Source: an uncultured Alteromonadaceae bacterium
GTDB taxonomy: Bacteria; Pseudomonadota; Gammaproteobacteria; Enterobacterales; Alteromonadaceae
Length of the DNA stretch: 48,098 nt
Assembly (NCBI GenBank): GCA_947503265.1
Contig: CANNDC010000027.1
Span: 1-48,098, forward strand
Direction of reading: 5' to 3'
In this document: in pieces, positions 1-7,679 of the stretch
How positions within the stretch are numbered: position 1 is the first letter of the stretch
Layout of the letters: each line of letters begins with the position of its first letter
The notes under the pieces: model-generated
The model's input: only the letters and a program-made list of their open reading frames with translations
Database searches by the model: none
Told to the model about the DNA's origin: nothing
Made by a program: the position numbers and the translations under genes

Positions 1-77
1 CCAAGCCAAGCCAAGCCAAGCCAAGCCAAGCCAAGCCAAGCCAAGCCAAGCCAAGCCAAGCCAAGCCAAGCCAAGCC
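1..77. repeat. (CCAAG)n pentanucleotide tandem tract, at least 15 units
   Basis: Fifteen perfect CCAAG units occupy 1-75, followed by CC before the tract breaks at CCGAC. The left limit is cut by the window. Because 5 is not a multiple of 3, every frame reads the same PSQAK cycle, and gain or loss of one unit shifts the frame downstream. This is the arrangement of slipped-strand phase-variable genes. Confidence 0.95.
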
Positions 78-285
78 GACATATCCAAAATCTGAGAGGG
101 GCTATGAAATCGTTTTGCGTATCAACGAAAAGGACGATTTAAGTCTAGTGGATGGAAAGTCGGAACGTACAATGTTTCAACTAGAAGCTGGATATACCAG
201 CGCACACCGACGATTGTCAATTTCGATTGGCTATTCTTGCAATGTGAGAGGAGACCTGAAACCAGAGACCATTCACAGCCTCTAG
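1..285 (+). CDS. C-terminal part of an unknown protein with PSQAK pentapeptide repeats (5'-truncated by window edge)
   Basis: Reading from base 1, an open frame begins inside a CCAAG tandem tract, read as repeated Pro-Ser-Gln-Ala-Lys, and continues into about 68 non-repetitive residues (key stretch EIVLRINEKDD, then FQLEAGYTSAHRRLSISIGY) to a TAG at 283-285. The N-terminus lies outside the window. Its stop codon overlaps the stop of the convergent hydrolase gene in the tetranucleotide CTAG. No family is recognised. The tail alternates polar and hydrophobic residues as beta strands do. The ORF is only tentatively real: the open tail and precise convergent fit favour it, but no homology is visible. 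Confidence 0.4.
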   Translation, partial: PSQAKPSQAKPSQAKPSQAKPSQAKPTYPKSERGYEIVLRINEKDDLSLVDGKSERTMFQLEAGYTSAHRRLSISIGYSCNVRGDLKPETIHSL

Positions 286-1199
286 TTTTTCTGGAAAGCA
301 CCAAGTATTTCGGAAGAGGATACATTCCAAACATCTTGCGCCATCACATATTCAAGCACTTGCTCTAAAGCACTTATTCGATGAGGCTGGCCTAACATCC
401 ACGGATGAATATTTAAGGCCAGTATTCTCCCTCCTTGTGTCTTAGCCTCTTCAAGCAAGAAATCACAAGCATCAATGATTTGTTCTACATATGAATCTTC
501 ACTATGAAGATTGTTTAATAGAATGAACTTGTCTTCCAATTCATTTGAAAGTGGCATTGCCCACAAAGGACCTTCTTTAGTGTTAAATTGGTATGGCATG
601 TCATCGTTAACCCAATCGCAAAAATAGTTAATGCCATTTTTAGCAAGGAGTTCTGGTGTGTTCTCGCTTTCGTTTCTAGCTGGACTTATCCAACCATTGA
701 TCTCCTGACCAGATAACTCTCGAAGGCGATCAACGGATTGAGAAACCAGATCAGCTTCTTCGGTTAAATCTTGCCCACCATAGTGAAGCGCATCCATATG
801 CAACCCATGACATAGTATTTCGTTATTCCTCTCTTTAATGCAGTCTAGTAAGTAACGGTTTTGGTCTGCTAGCTTAGTATTAAACGCGAACGTAGGTGCC
901 ACATTGTATTTATCGAACGCTTTCAAGAATCGAAAAATCCCAACTCGATTTCCGTAGTCGCGAAGACTGAAGTGCCGCAAATCCGGGTAGGGCATTGTCA
1001 TTCCGCCGGGCACTTTAAAAGGCACGCCTTTTTGATCTAATGGATAAAACTGCAATGGGACATTAATCCATACTGCCAGTTTCTTACCTTGGGGCCATTG
1101 CACCGGATTACGCTGAGATAACATGCTCCAATCATATCTTTGATGGTCCATACCAAAACTTCGATGTGGATAGTCAAAGTAGTTTTTTTCAAGTGTCAT
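282..1199 (-). CDS. NodB-fold hydrolase of the PuuE/imidase-like polysaccharide deacetylase family (copy A)
   Basis: This 305-residue protein has no signal peptide. Family features are YGNRVGIFRFL near residue 85, the histidine motif CHG (about residue 132), SPARNESE (about 173) and the late motif LNIHPWMLGQPHRISALEQVL. These match allantoinase-like (PuuE) and cyclic-imidase members of the CE4/NodB fold rather than true polysaccharide deacetylases. The usual acidic first NodB motif is replaced by NVPLQFYP, so metal use may differ. Its ATG overlaps the stop of the upstream paralogue (TAATG), implying translational coupling. A likely role is hydrolysis of a cyclic C-N bond in the cytoplasm; the substrate is unknown. 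Confidence 0.82.
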   Translation of the reverse strand: MTLEKNYFDYPHRSFGMDHQRYDWSMLSQRNPVQWPQGKKLAVWINVPLQFYPLDQKGVPFKVPGGMTMPYPDLRHFSLRDYGNRVGIFRFLKAFDKYNVAPTFAFNTKLADQNRYLLDCIKERNNEILCHGLHMDALHYGGQDLTEEADLVSQSVDRLRELSGQEINGWISPARNESENTPELLAKNGINYFCDWVNDDMPYQFNTKEGPLWAMPLSNELEDKFILLNNLHSEDSYVEQIIDACDFLLEEAKTQGGRILALNIHPWMLGQPHRISALEQVLEYVMAQDVWNVSSSEILGAFQKN

Positions 1200-2140
1200 T
1201 AGGCTATCCTCGCTTTTTGATTAATATCTGCAAGCGCATCTTCATAGTAGTTTTCAATAAAGTAATCTGCGATTTCTCTACCTGTCGTTACCCAAATATC
1301 ATCGTGGCTGGTAATGTAATCCAAGGCTTCTTCATATGCTTTCATTCTGTGTGGACAGGAAACCTGATAATTATGAGTGGGGATACACATTATCGTACCG
1401 GACTCATCACCCTCTGCATAAAGGCGGTCGAAATTGCGTTTCAACATTTGACCATAGCGGCGCGGTTCAATTTTATTTACAACAAAGGCAATGGTGTCAT
1501 TCATCTCCAATGAATAGGGAATGGACACGAACTTTTTATTTGATCGCAATTTGATGGGGGTAGGTTGATCATCATGGAACAAATCGCAGGTGTAAATACC
1601 GCCTTGGTCACCAAATAATTCGCTGCCCACTTCTGCAAATAAATCCAATGTAAGCTCAGAATGAGATAATGCGGGGGCTAAGTATCCAGCACATTTTTGC
1701 TGAGTGTGTTTATATATTGTCTCCATGGAATCTTTGATCATGTCTCTTTCTTGTTGTTCAGACATGCCATAGGTATATCTTGTGTTATAGATTCCATGAC
1801 TAAAGAACTCCCAATTTCGCTCTTTGCACATTTGAATGATCTCAGGATGGTGATCACACAAGGCGGTTGAAAGTGAAATCGAGCCACGGATACCATATTT
1901 ATCCAGTAGCTCCATTTGCCGAATATGACCCACACGATTTCCATAGTCTCGGATACTGTATCCGGGCGTGGCCGGTGATGGTTGTGGCCAAGCCTTACGA
2001 TAAGGGTTAGCAGGTGGGTTTAATTCATAAAATTCAATATTCGGGGCGACCCAAAATGCCATCTTTTTGCCGTCGGGCCAGCGAATTTTAGGGCGATTTT
2101 GGTAGGGCCAATAATCGTAAAAACCCGGATCACTTTTCAT
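1199..2140 (-). CDS. NodB-fold hydrolase of the PuuE/imidase-like polysaccharide deacetylase family (copy B)
   Basis: This 313-residue protein is paralogous to the gene just downstream and to the one at 20210-21073. It has WPDGKKMAFWVAPNIEFYE near the N-terminus, YGNRVGHIRQMELLDKY (about 85), the metal-site-like FSHG (about 133), and THNYQVSCPHRMKAYEEAL near the C-terminus. The acidic pair of NodB motif 1 is replaced by PNIE. No export signal is seen. It lies 12 bp after the isochorismatase-fold gene and overlaps the next gene by one base, so the three probably form one operon. The role inferred is ring-opening amidohydrolase or imidase; divergence among the copies suggests different substrates. 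Confidence 0.82.
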   Translation of the reverse strand: MKSDPGFYDYWPYQNRPKIRWPDGKKMAFWVAPNIEFYELNPPANPYRKAWPQPSPATPGYSIRDYGNRVGHIRQMELLDKYGIRGSISLSTALCDHHPEIIQMCKERNWEFFSHGIYNTRYTYGMSEQQERDMIKDSMETIYKHTQQKCAGYLAPALSHSELTLDLFAEVGSELFGDQGGIYTCDLFHDDQPTPIKLRSNKKFVSIPYSLEMNDTIAFVVNKIEPRRYGQMLKRNFDRLYAEGDESGTIMCIPTHNYQVSCPHRMKAYEEALDYITSHDDIWVTTGREIADYFIENYYEDALADINQKARIA

Positions 2141-2152
2141 CGTAGAACCCTT

Positions 2153-2821
2153 TTATTTGGCTTGTTTTGTTAACCAATCCATCACTTCCTGAACATCCAA
2201 CACGTCTGCATATTTGAGTGATAAATCCGTGAGATTGGCGAAATGATAACTTTCGTGTTTGTCTGCAACGCATTCTTCAGGAACTATGGTTCGATAACCT
2301 CTAGACAAGGAATCAACCGCTGTAGCACGAATACATCCAGACGTAGAACCACCCGTGATCACGACCGTATCCACTTGATGCCAAACCAACAAAGATTGCA
2401 ATTGGGTTTCAAAGAACGCAGATGGCATCTTTTTCAGATAAATCGCATCTCTTGAATAGTCTATTTCCAATCGATCATCGAACTCACTGCGACGCGAATT
2501 GAATTTAATATTTTGCAATGAATCTGGCGTGTCAGTGCGAGTTCCCCAAATTCCAGCATCATCGGCATTGTCCATATATGCAACGTGTGTCCATACTACT
2601 GGCCACCCCAGCAAGCGGAACTTTTTGGCTAACTCGTTAGTGTATTCCAATTGCTTTGGGTCGGTTTCGTATGCAGTAGCAAACTCATCTACCATGGTAT
2701 AGGCTTTTTGTGGATCGACATTCAAAAGTACAGCTTTATTTCCAAATCCAAATCGCTTTCTAGCGGGGTTGTTCTTTACGTCGTAGTAGATTTCTTTTGC
2801 CGTTTTTGTGGTGGTCTGCAT
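2153..2821 (-). CDS. Isochorismatase-fold cysteine amidohydrolase (N-carbamoylsarcosine amidase / maleamate amidase type)
   Basis: This is a 222-residue cysteine hydrolase. The family's catalytic triad is recognisable as Asp36 (LLNVDPQ), Lys130 (YLKKMPSAFF) and Cys163 (GGSTSGCIRATAVDSL), with the non-proline cis-peptide region before the Cys. The GCIRATA context matches N-carbamoylsarcosine amidase and half-amide or maleamate amidases better than isochorismatase itself. The start is supported by GAGAGGAAG just upstream of the ATG. It is the first gene of the minus-strand operon with two PuuE-like hydrolases. A ring-opening hydrolase followed by an amidase is the classic order for cyclic imides or hydantoins. 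The exact substrate is unknown. Confidence 0.88.
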   Translation of the reverse strand: MQTTTKTAKEIYYDVKNNPARKRFGFGNKAVLLNVDPQKAYTMVDEFATAYETDPKQLEYTNELAKKFRLLGWPVVWTHVAYMDNADDAGIWGTRTDTPDSLQNIKFNSRRSEFDDRLEIDYSRDAIYLKKMPSAFFETQLQSLLVWHQVDTVVITGGSTSGCIRATAVDSLSRGYRTIVPEECVADKHESYHFANLTDLSLKYADVLDVQEVMDWLTKQAK

Positions 2822-2839
2822 TTCTTCCTCTCATGAGTT

Positions 2840-2874
2840 TGATAATTATCATGGGCTTTGTGTCAAAATTGACA
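2840..2874. promoter_or_regulatory. Two inverted repeats upstream of the amidohydrolase operon
   Basis: TGATAATTATCA (2840-2851) is a perfect 12-bp palindrome. TGTCAA-AA-TTGACA (2861-2874) is an inverted repeat with a 2-bp centre. Both lie 20-55 bp before the ATG at 2821, in the divergent gap shared with the gene at 3052. The shared TTGTCCGTACAA operator found elsewhere is absent here. The binding protein is unknown. Confidence 0.4.
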
Positions 2875-3051
2875 ACAATTAGTACCAGTTATTTAGATTC
2901 CGATTGAGTAATTTTAGTTATAAAGTACTATTGACATAACAATTAGTTTATTGCGTTTATTTATACATCAATAAAGCGGCTTAACGCAAGCTCAGTTTTA
3001 TCCATTAGTGTAGACATAAACGCAAATATTAGCCCAACCCACGAGTATTAG

Positions 3052-3798
3052 ATGAAACATAAAACGATCCGCGGAACCATTGCATACACCAGTAAAAAGC
3101 CTGAACGTTTTGATCAGGAAAGGGGGAGGGAGTTTTTCTCAATTACCACCCAAGCCGACAACACCCTTGTCATGCAAGCTCACTGTGAAATTGACGATGA
3201 ACCCAATGTAATTAGAGATGTGGTTCAAGCGATGAATGCTGACTCAAGCCCAATTGATTGCAGTGTCAGAATATCGGTTGGTGATAAATACGAAGGCTCA
3301 GGTTGGATACGTTTTACCGATTCATATGTAGAATGTGAAACCCATAATCAACGGGATGGTCGAATTTCGCAGCGAATTGAACTAGATGAAAAAGTTAAAT
3401 GGCTGCAATCTCATCCGATCGTTGGGGATGCGTTGCTAATGAAGATCTATGACTTATCGAAAGGCCCAGGCAAAACATTTTTTCCCAATGTGATGCTGAC
3501 CTCGCCTGATCATCGGGGTGCGACAGGCCCGCTCTTATTTAAAACTGGGTTTGGCATTCGTTATGTTGGTGAAGAGCAAATAACGGTTAAAGCGGGTACA
3601 TTTCAAGCCCGCCATTTTCAAGTGGTAGATACCGCAGGCAATCTGCCTGAGGAGCACCCTCCCTATAATCTTTGGTGCACAGCAGATGATGACTATTTGC
3701 TATTGCGAGCAGCGGTCGATGGGTATATGAAAACTCACTATGAATTGGTTGAATTCGACATAATTGGAGGCAAACAAGCCTCGGGAGACGAAAAATGA
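3052..3798 (+). CDS. Unknown beta-rich protein, first gene of a methyltransferase operon
   Basis: This 248-residue protein has no signal peptide or membrane segment. The C-terminal half (GFGIRYVGEEQITVKAGTFQ followed by an NLWCTADDDYLLLRA stretch) resembles the barrel-like proteins annotated DUF3108, where a 'KAGTF.A..' strand precedes a strand carrying W/F and an ionic cluster; this is a faint resemblance only. The ATG has a poor ribosome-binding site. The 3' end overlaps the methyltransferase start by 4 bp (ATGA), so the two are translationally coupled and probably act together. It might be a small-molecule-binding partner of the methyltransferase; no function can be assigned. Confidence 0.75.
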   Translation: MKHKTIRGTIAYTSKKPERFDQERGREFFSITTQADNTLVMQAHCEIDDEPNVIRDVVQAMNADSSPIDCSVRISVGDKYEGSGWIRFTDSYVECETHNQRDGRISQRIELDEKVKWLQSHPIVGDALLMKIYDLSKGPGKTFFPNVMLTSPDHRGATGPLLFKTGFGIRYVGEEQITVKAGTFQARHFQVVDTAGNLPEEHPPYNLWCTADDDYLLLRAAVDGYMKTHYELVEFDIIGGKQASGDEK

Positions 3799-4991
3799 GT
3801 GTGGCAAAACCCTTACCATCATGGAATGTACTAACTAAACATGATGTATTCCCAACGGCTAATCACGATGAAGTGGCTAGATTAAATTTTCTGACCCACT
3901 TAAATGTACATTTGAGTGCCCAGATTTTACCGGGTGTGCGCTTGGCTTACGAAGGCACTGTAAAACCAGAGTTTGAAAAAACACGAGGTAGAGAACCTGA
4001 ATCTCGCCATGAAATTCGTAAAGCAATGCTCAATAACGGCTATTTCCAAATGTGGAGTGCTTTAAGGCGAAACACTATGGAGATGCGCCATCAAGCAACG
4101 CGAGCCCAAGTGTTGAGGCAAATCGAAAGTCTGGTCGAGAAGGTAGAGAAACTCAATTTTCAAGCGGACACATTGGAATTGGATACCAGTATTGAGGTGC
4201 CAGATAATATTGGGTCAGTAGATATCCACTGTCAGCCTGGTTGTTACTACGAAGAATATTTCGAAAATGATGTCACTGTTGCTGCGAGCTATGATGTAGG
4301 GTTATTTGCAACCACTGCGGGCCTATTGGGAGCATTGAGTGACGGTGGCGGTCAAGCTATCGGCAAATGGTTAAGTGAATCACACTCGGATTTCAAACCA
4401 AAGCGGATATTAGATATTGGTTGTACCATAGGTCACAATGCAGTGCCTCTAGCTCAAGCTTTTCCTGATGCAGAAGTGATTGCAATCGATGTTGCAAGAC
4501 CAAGCTTGAGATATGCTCATGCACGTGCAAAAGCCTTGGGGGTCAATAACATTAAATTTGTTCAAGCAAACGCCGAAGACTTACCACAATATGATGATCA
4601 ATCTTTCGATTTAGTCACAACATCAATGTTTCTCCACGAAACTTCTCATAGTTCGATGCCGCGCATCTTAAAAACCATTAATCGTGTGTTAAAGCCCGGT
4701 GGTTTGATGTTGCATTTAGAGCAACCGCAATACGAAGGAATGGATTTGTATCAACAGTTTATTCGCGATTGGGATTCATTTTACAACAACGAACCCTATT
4801 GGGGGCCAATGCATGAACTCGATCTCAAAGCTATGTTCGATAAGTGTGGTTTTAATGGTGAAGATATGTTTGATGTGGGACTCATTTCTCTTGTTGACGA
4901 AAAGATATTCGGCAAGCGAGAAAAAGGTGACGAAGGGGAAGACTTTGGACGAGCACCGGTATGGAACGCTTACGGCCTTTGGAAAAAATAG
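3795..4991 (+). CDS. Class I SAM-dependent methyltransferase with an extra N-terminal domain
   Basis: This is a 398-residue protein. Residues about 205-320 form a Methyltransf_11/25-type domain: motif I ILDIGCTIGHNA, acidic motif II AIDVARPSL, motif III NAEDLPQYDDQSFDLV and LKPGGLMLHLEQP. The first 200 residues contain a helical segment (RREPESRHEIRK-like region, MEMRHQATRAQ) found in methyltransferases acting on hydrophobic or large substrates. Position 4 of the usual GxGxG loop is Thr (GCTIGH). It is the middle gene of a three-gene operon, 4-bp overlapped with the gene before and 9 bp from the gene after. The substrate is unknown. Confidence 0.88.
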   Translation: MSVAKPLPSWNVLTKHDVFPTANHDEVARLNFLTHLNVHLSAQILPGVRLAYEGTVKPEFEKTRGREPESRHEIRKAMLNNGYFQMWSALRRNTMEMRHQATRAQVLRQIESLVEKVEKLNFQADTLELDTSIEVPDNIGSVDIHCQPGCYYEEYFENDVTVAASYDVGLFATTAGLLGALSDGGGQAIGKWLSESHSDFKPKRILDIGCTIGHNAVPLAQAFPDAEVIAIDVARPSLRYAHARAKALGVNNIKFVQANAEDLPQYDDQSFDLVTTSMFLHETSHSSMPRILKTINRVLKPGGLMLHLEQPQYEGMDLYQQFIRDWDSFYNNEPYWGPMHELDLKAMFDKCGFNGEDMFDVGLISLVDEKIFGKREKGDEGEDFGRAPVWNAYGLWKK

Positions 4992-5000
4992 GAGAAAGTG

Positions 5001-5366
5001 ATGACAGATACACTTGATATTAACAAGTTAGACTTAGCTGGCACAAAAGCTAAGGGAAAGCGCCCGTACTTTTTGGAAAGTAAACAAACCGAGCAAGTGA
5101 TGTCCATTGTGATGTCGTTGGCGATGGAATTGTCTGTCACTCGTGAGCGATTGGCATCGGTAGAGTGTCTTCTTGAGGACAGAGGGCTGTTAGATCGAGA
5201 ACAGTTAAATAGTTATCAACCAGACAAATCTGAAGCGGAAAGGCGTAGTGCTGATACGCAAGAATTCCTAGCTAGAATTCTGCGCATCATGCAACAAGAT
5301 AAAGAAGAAATGCAACGTAACGACCCGACAATGGAAGAGGTTCAGGAAAAACTGACCAAATCATAA
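5001..5366 (+). CDS. Small unknown helical protein, third gene of the methyltransferase operon
   Basis: This 121-residue protein is charged and predicted mostly helical, with a heptad-like segment (MSLAMELSVTRERLASVECL) and a long acidic/basic C-terminal helix rich in Arg, Glu and Gln. I chose the ATG at 5001 because AGGAG lies 6 bases upstream; a GTG at 4998 is in frame but too close. It follows the methyltransferase by 9 bp and is followed by a strong terminator, so it ends the operon. It could be a small partner subunit of the methyltransferase. No family is recognised. Confidence 0.7.
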   Translation: MTDTLDINKLDLAGTKAKGKRPYFLESKQTEQVMSIVMSLAMELSVTRERLASVECLLEDRGLLDREQLNSYQPDKSEAERRSADTQEFLARILRIMQQDKEEMQRNDPTMEEVQEKLTKS

Positions 5367-5385
5367 AATAAAAAGCGGCGAAAAT

Positions 5386-5420
5386 AATCCACAACATCTA
5401 CACTGGTGTTGTGGATTTTT
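5386..5420 (+). terminator. Rho-independent terminator after the methyltransferase operon
   Basis: A perfect 11-bp stem AATCCACAACA / TGTTGTGGATT (5386-5396 and 5407-5417) with a 10-base loop is followed by TTTTTAT. It closes the 3052-5366 operon and isolates it from the GFA gene. Confidence 0.92.
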
Positions 5421-5435
5421 TATGAGGGTTAGATT

Positions 5436-5858
5436 TTGGCTGAATTAGAAAATATTAATGGTAAATGCCTTTGTGGAAAAGTGCAGTTTTCTGTAGACAG
5501 TGCTTCAAATGAAATGGGAGCCTGTCACTGTGATATGTGCAGAAAGTGGGGTGGAGGACCTTTTCTAAGTATTGATTGCAAACAAAATGTGACTTTCTCA
5601 GGGGAAGATTTCATTGGTTATTATGAATCCTCTGAATGGGCGCAACGTGGGTTTTGCTCACATTGTGGTACCCATTTGTTCTATAAGTTCAAGCATAAAA
5701 ATCAATACTTTATGTTGGTTGGATTATTTGATTTAGATCAAGAATTGGTATTTGATCATCAAATTTTTATTGATGAAAAACCGTCCTATTATTGTTTTGC
5801 AGATAAAACAAAAAATATGACGGGTGAAGAAACGATCAAGGCATTTGGCGAGGGCTAG
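5436..5858 (+). CDS. GFA-domain (glutathione-dependent formaldehyde-activating enzyme-like / CENP-V) protein
   Basis: This 140-residue zinc-fold protein has the expected cysteine pattern: CLCGKVQF near residue 10, CHCDMC near 30-35 and FCSHCGTHLFYKF near 75-82. Family members bind zinc; most bacterial ones are not true S-hydroxymethylglutathione synthases and have unknown function. The start is a TTG at 5436 with GAGGG about 8 bases upstream; no ATG gives a full N-terminus. It stands alone after the terminator and is convergent with the response regulator gene. Confidence 0.85.
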   Translation: MAELENINGKCLCGKVQFSVDSASNEMGACHCDMCRKWGGGPFLSIDCKQNVTFSGEDFIGYYESSEWAQRGFCSHCGTHLFYKFKHKNQYFMLVGLFDLDQELVFDHQIFIDEKPSYYCFADKTKNMTGEETIKAFGEG

Positions 5859-5868
5859 TCTTACTTTA

Positions 5869-6564
5869 CTAAAGTGACCATCCACGTTTAAATTCAACAG
5901 CCTGTCGTTTCGATATATCGACCCTGCGACCATTTTCCAGGGTCACTTCTAAGATACCGTTTAAGGCAGGCTCTATTTCAGCAATGTAGCTAGTATTTAT
6001 TATCCAGCTTCTACTAGCTCGAAAAAACAATTGCTTGTCCAATCGTTCAGCAATAGCGCCTATGGGTTTGTAGATAGAAGGAATGTTTTCTCTAAGATGG
6101 ACTCTGGTGTAATTGCCCATGGCCTCAAACGCGAAGATATCTTTTATTGGGACAAAATAGCAATCCTCTTTGTCTTTAATAAATATTCGCTGTTCTGCTG
6201 ACAATGGAGAGTTATCAGATTCAACCTGCACCTTGGAAAGAGCGGTTTTTAGCCGCGGTAACCTCACGGGTTTAAGCAAATAGTCTAGGGCATTGTACTC
6301 AAACGATTTTATCGCAAACTCGTTAAATGCTGTGACAAATATAACGTTAGGAACGCTACCTAAAGATTCCAATAAGTCGAATCCACTTCCATCAGGTAAA
6401 TCGATGTCTAGCAAAATAAGATCTACAAGGTTTTCTTCAACTAGTTTAACACCCTCAACGAGGTTACTCGCTTCCCCGATAATCTGGATATTGTCAATCT
6501 GTTGAAGTTGCTGACGCAGTTCGACCCTAGCAAGACGACTGTCATCTACAATGGCTACACGCAT
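5869..6564 (-). CDS. LytR/AlgR-family response regulator (REC-LytTR)
   Basis: This is a 231-residue cytoplasmic regulator. The receiver domain (1-120) has the acidic pocket Asp7/Asp8, phospho-acceptor Asp53 in LLDIDLPDGSG, Thr78 and Lys98 in YLLKPVRLP. The LytTR DNA-binding domain (about 130-231) carries the typical FEAMGNYTRVHL and FFRASRSWIIN motifs. It overlaps the cognate kinase by about 10 bp, so the pair is co-translated, and is last in the three-gene operon starting at 9289. It probably controls the beta-lactamase-fold gene or its own operon; targets cannot be read from this sequence. Confidence 0.95.
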   Translation of the reverse strand: MRVAIVDDSRLARVELRQQLQQIDNIQIIGEASNLVEGVKLVEENLVDLILLDIDLPDGSGFDLLESLGSVPNVIFVTAFNEFAIKSFEYNALDYLLKPVRLPRLKTALSKVQVESDNSPLSAEQRIFIKDKEDCYFVPIKDIFAFEAMGNYTRVHLRENIPSIYKPIGAIAERLDKQLFFRASRSWIINTSYIAEIEPALNGILEVTLENGRRVDISKRQAVEFKRGWSL

Positions 6565-7679
6565 TCGTTTTGTCCTATTTTTTCGTCAATGTGTTCCAAC
6601 GGGAGGGAAATATTGACTATTGCAATTTGATTATTGCGATCAATATCAAGATCAAAGTCTGCTTTCTGATTTTTTGCTGCTTTAGGGTATAAAAGTTTTA
6701 ATCTATCGCGAATATTTCTCAATCCAACCCCGTTATTCTGATTTTCGGTGATTCCTTGAACCTGTGCTGTCTGCGGAATAGGGTTGCTTATACTCAGTCT
6801 CAGTTGGTTTTGAATCCTACTGGCTGATATTTTAATAGTGCCACCTTCAGGTAACTGAGATATGCCATGCTTGATGGCATTTTCAACACAAAGTTGTAGT
6901 AGCATTCTTGGAATTAAGGTTGAGCGAACCTCTTCTTCAATCTCGAATTGATATTGCAGTCTTTGTTCAAATTGAATCTTACAAAGTGATAAATATTCCT
7001 CTACTACGAGCAACTCTTCTTGAAAAGGTACTTTATTGAATTTAAATTGATGAAGGCTGTATCGCAACATGTCTGACAGTTGCGCAAGGGCTTCTCTGGC
7101 TTTATGCGGATCTTCCAATATCAGCGCACGTATATTGTTCAACATATTAAAAAGAAAGTGTGGGTTTAGCTGTTGAATCAAGGTTTCTAATTGACTGCTG
7201 GCTAGTGCTTGTGTCGCTGCTTGTTTCATCCGCACATTGACTATACTGATATATATAGCACTCCAGAGAACAAGTGCTAAGAGCATATTGATAGCGTTAC
7301 CCCAAAAGACATGCTTCACCACGTAACCTAGCTGGTTAGGAGCTATAGGGTCTAGAATCTCCATAGATGAAGCTAGAATGACAATCATAACCAACACCAA
7401 AGAAGAGAGTGAAGCACCTAGGGCACACTGAACGGCAAAGTATACGAGTTGGAGAATGAAGAGCTGTTCTTTGGCCCAACGTTTATAACCTAAGCGAATA
7501 AGTTGAGAATAGCACGCAGAGCAACCTACTAATGCTGCGGCAAAGAAAAACTCAAGGTTGGTAAACATAGGGGTGTTATATAACGTTGCCATTAACCCGC
7601 AGTAAAGTAGGGTCCAGCTTACAAGTTGATATAAACTGAAATAATGACTTCGAGTTATGTTCGCGGTATTCATGGGCAT
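6555..7679 (-). CDS. LytS/YehU-type sensor histidine kinase
   Basis: This 374-residue membrane kinase has four or more hydrophobic segments in residues 12-160 and no large periplasmic domain. The His_kinase domain has LNPHFLFNMLNNIRALI with the phospho-acceptor His. The ATPase part has LCVENAIKHGI (N box) and NNGVGLRNIRDRLKLLY (G box). Its ATG overlaps the stop of the upstream serine hydrolase gene (TAATG) and its end overlaps the response regulator. The sensor part is a generic membrane domain, so the signal is unknown; linkage to an exported beta-lactamase-fold enzyme suggests an envelope signal. Confidence 0.94.
   Translation of the reverse strand: MPMNTANITRSHYFSLYQLVSWTLLYCGLMATLYNTPMFTNLEFFFAAALVGCSACYSQLIRLGYKRWAKEQLFILQLVYFAVQCALGASLSSLVLVMIVILASSMEILDPIAPNQLGYVVKHVFWGNAINMLLALVLWSAIYISIVNVRMKQAATQALASSQLETLIQQLNPHFLFNMLNNIRALILEDPHKAREALAQLSDMLRYSLHQFKFNKVPFQEELLVVEEYLSLCKIQFEQRLQYQFEIEEEVRSTLIPRMLLQLCVENAIKHGISQLPEGGTIKISASRIQNQLRLSISNPIPQTAQVQGITENQNNGVGLRNIRDRLKLLYPKAAKNQKADFDLDIDRNNQIAIVNISLPLEHIDEKIGQNECV

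Noticed and set aside
122..334. 70-codon minus-strand frame over the left edge
   Set aside because: It runs through the hydrolase gene's 3' end in another frame and conflicts with the plus-strand PSQAK frame, which fits the convergent stop better.
282..2140. Chitin or xylan deacetylases
   Set aside because: There are no signal peptides, the first NodB motif is not conserved, and the C-terminal motifs are those of PuuE/imidase-like enzymes.
2840..2851. TGATAATTATCA as a Fur box
   Set aside because: It lacks the full 7-1-7 or 19-bp Fur arrangement and no iron gene is adjacent.
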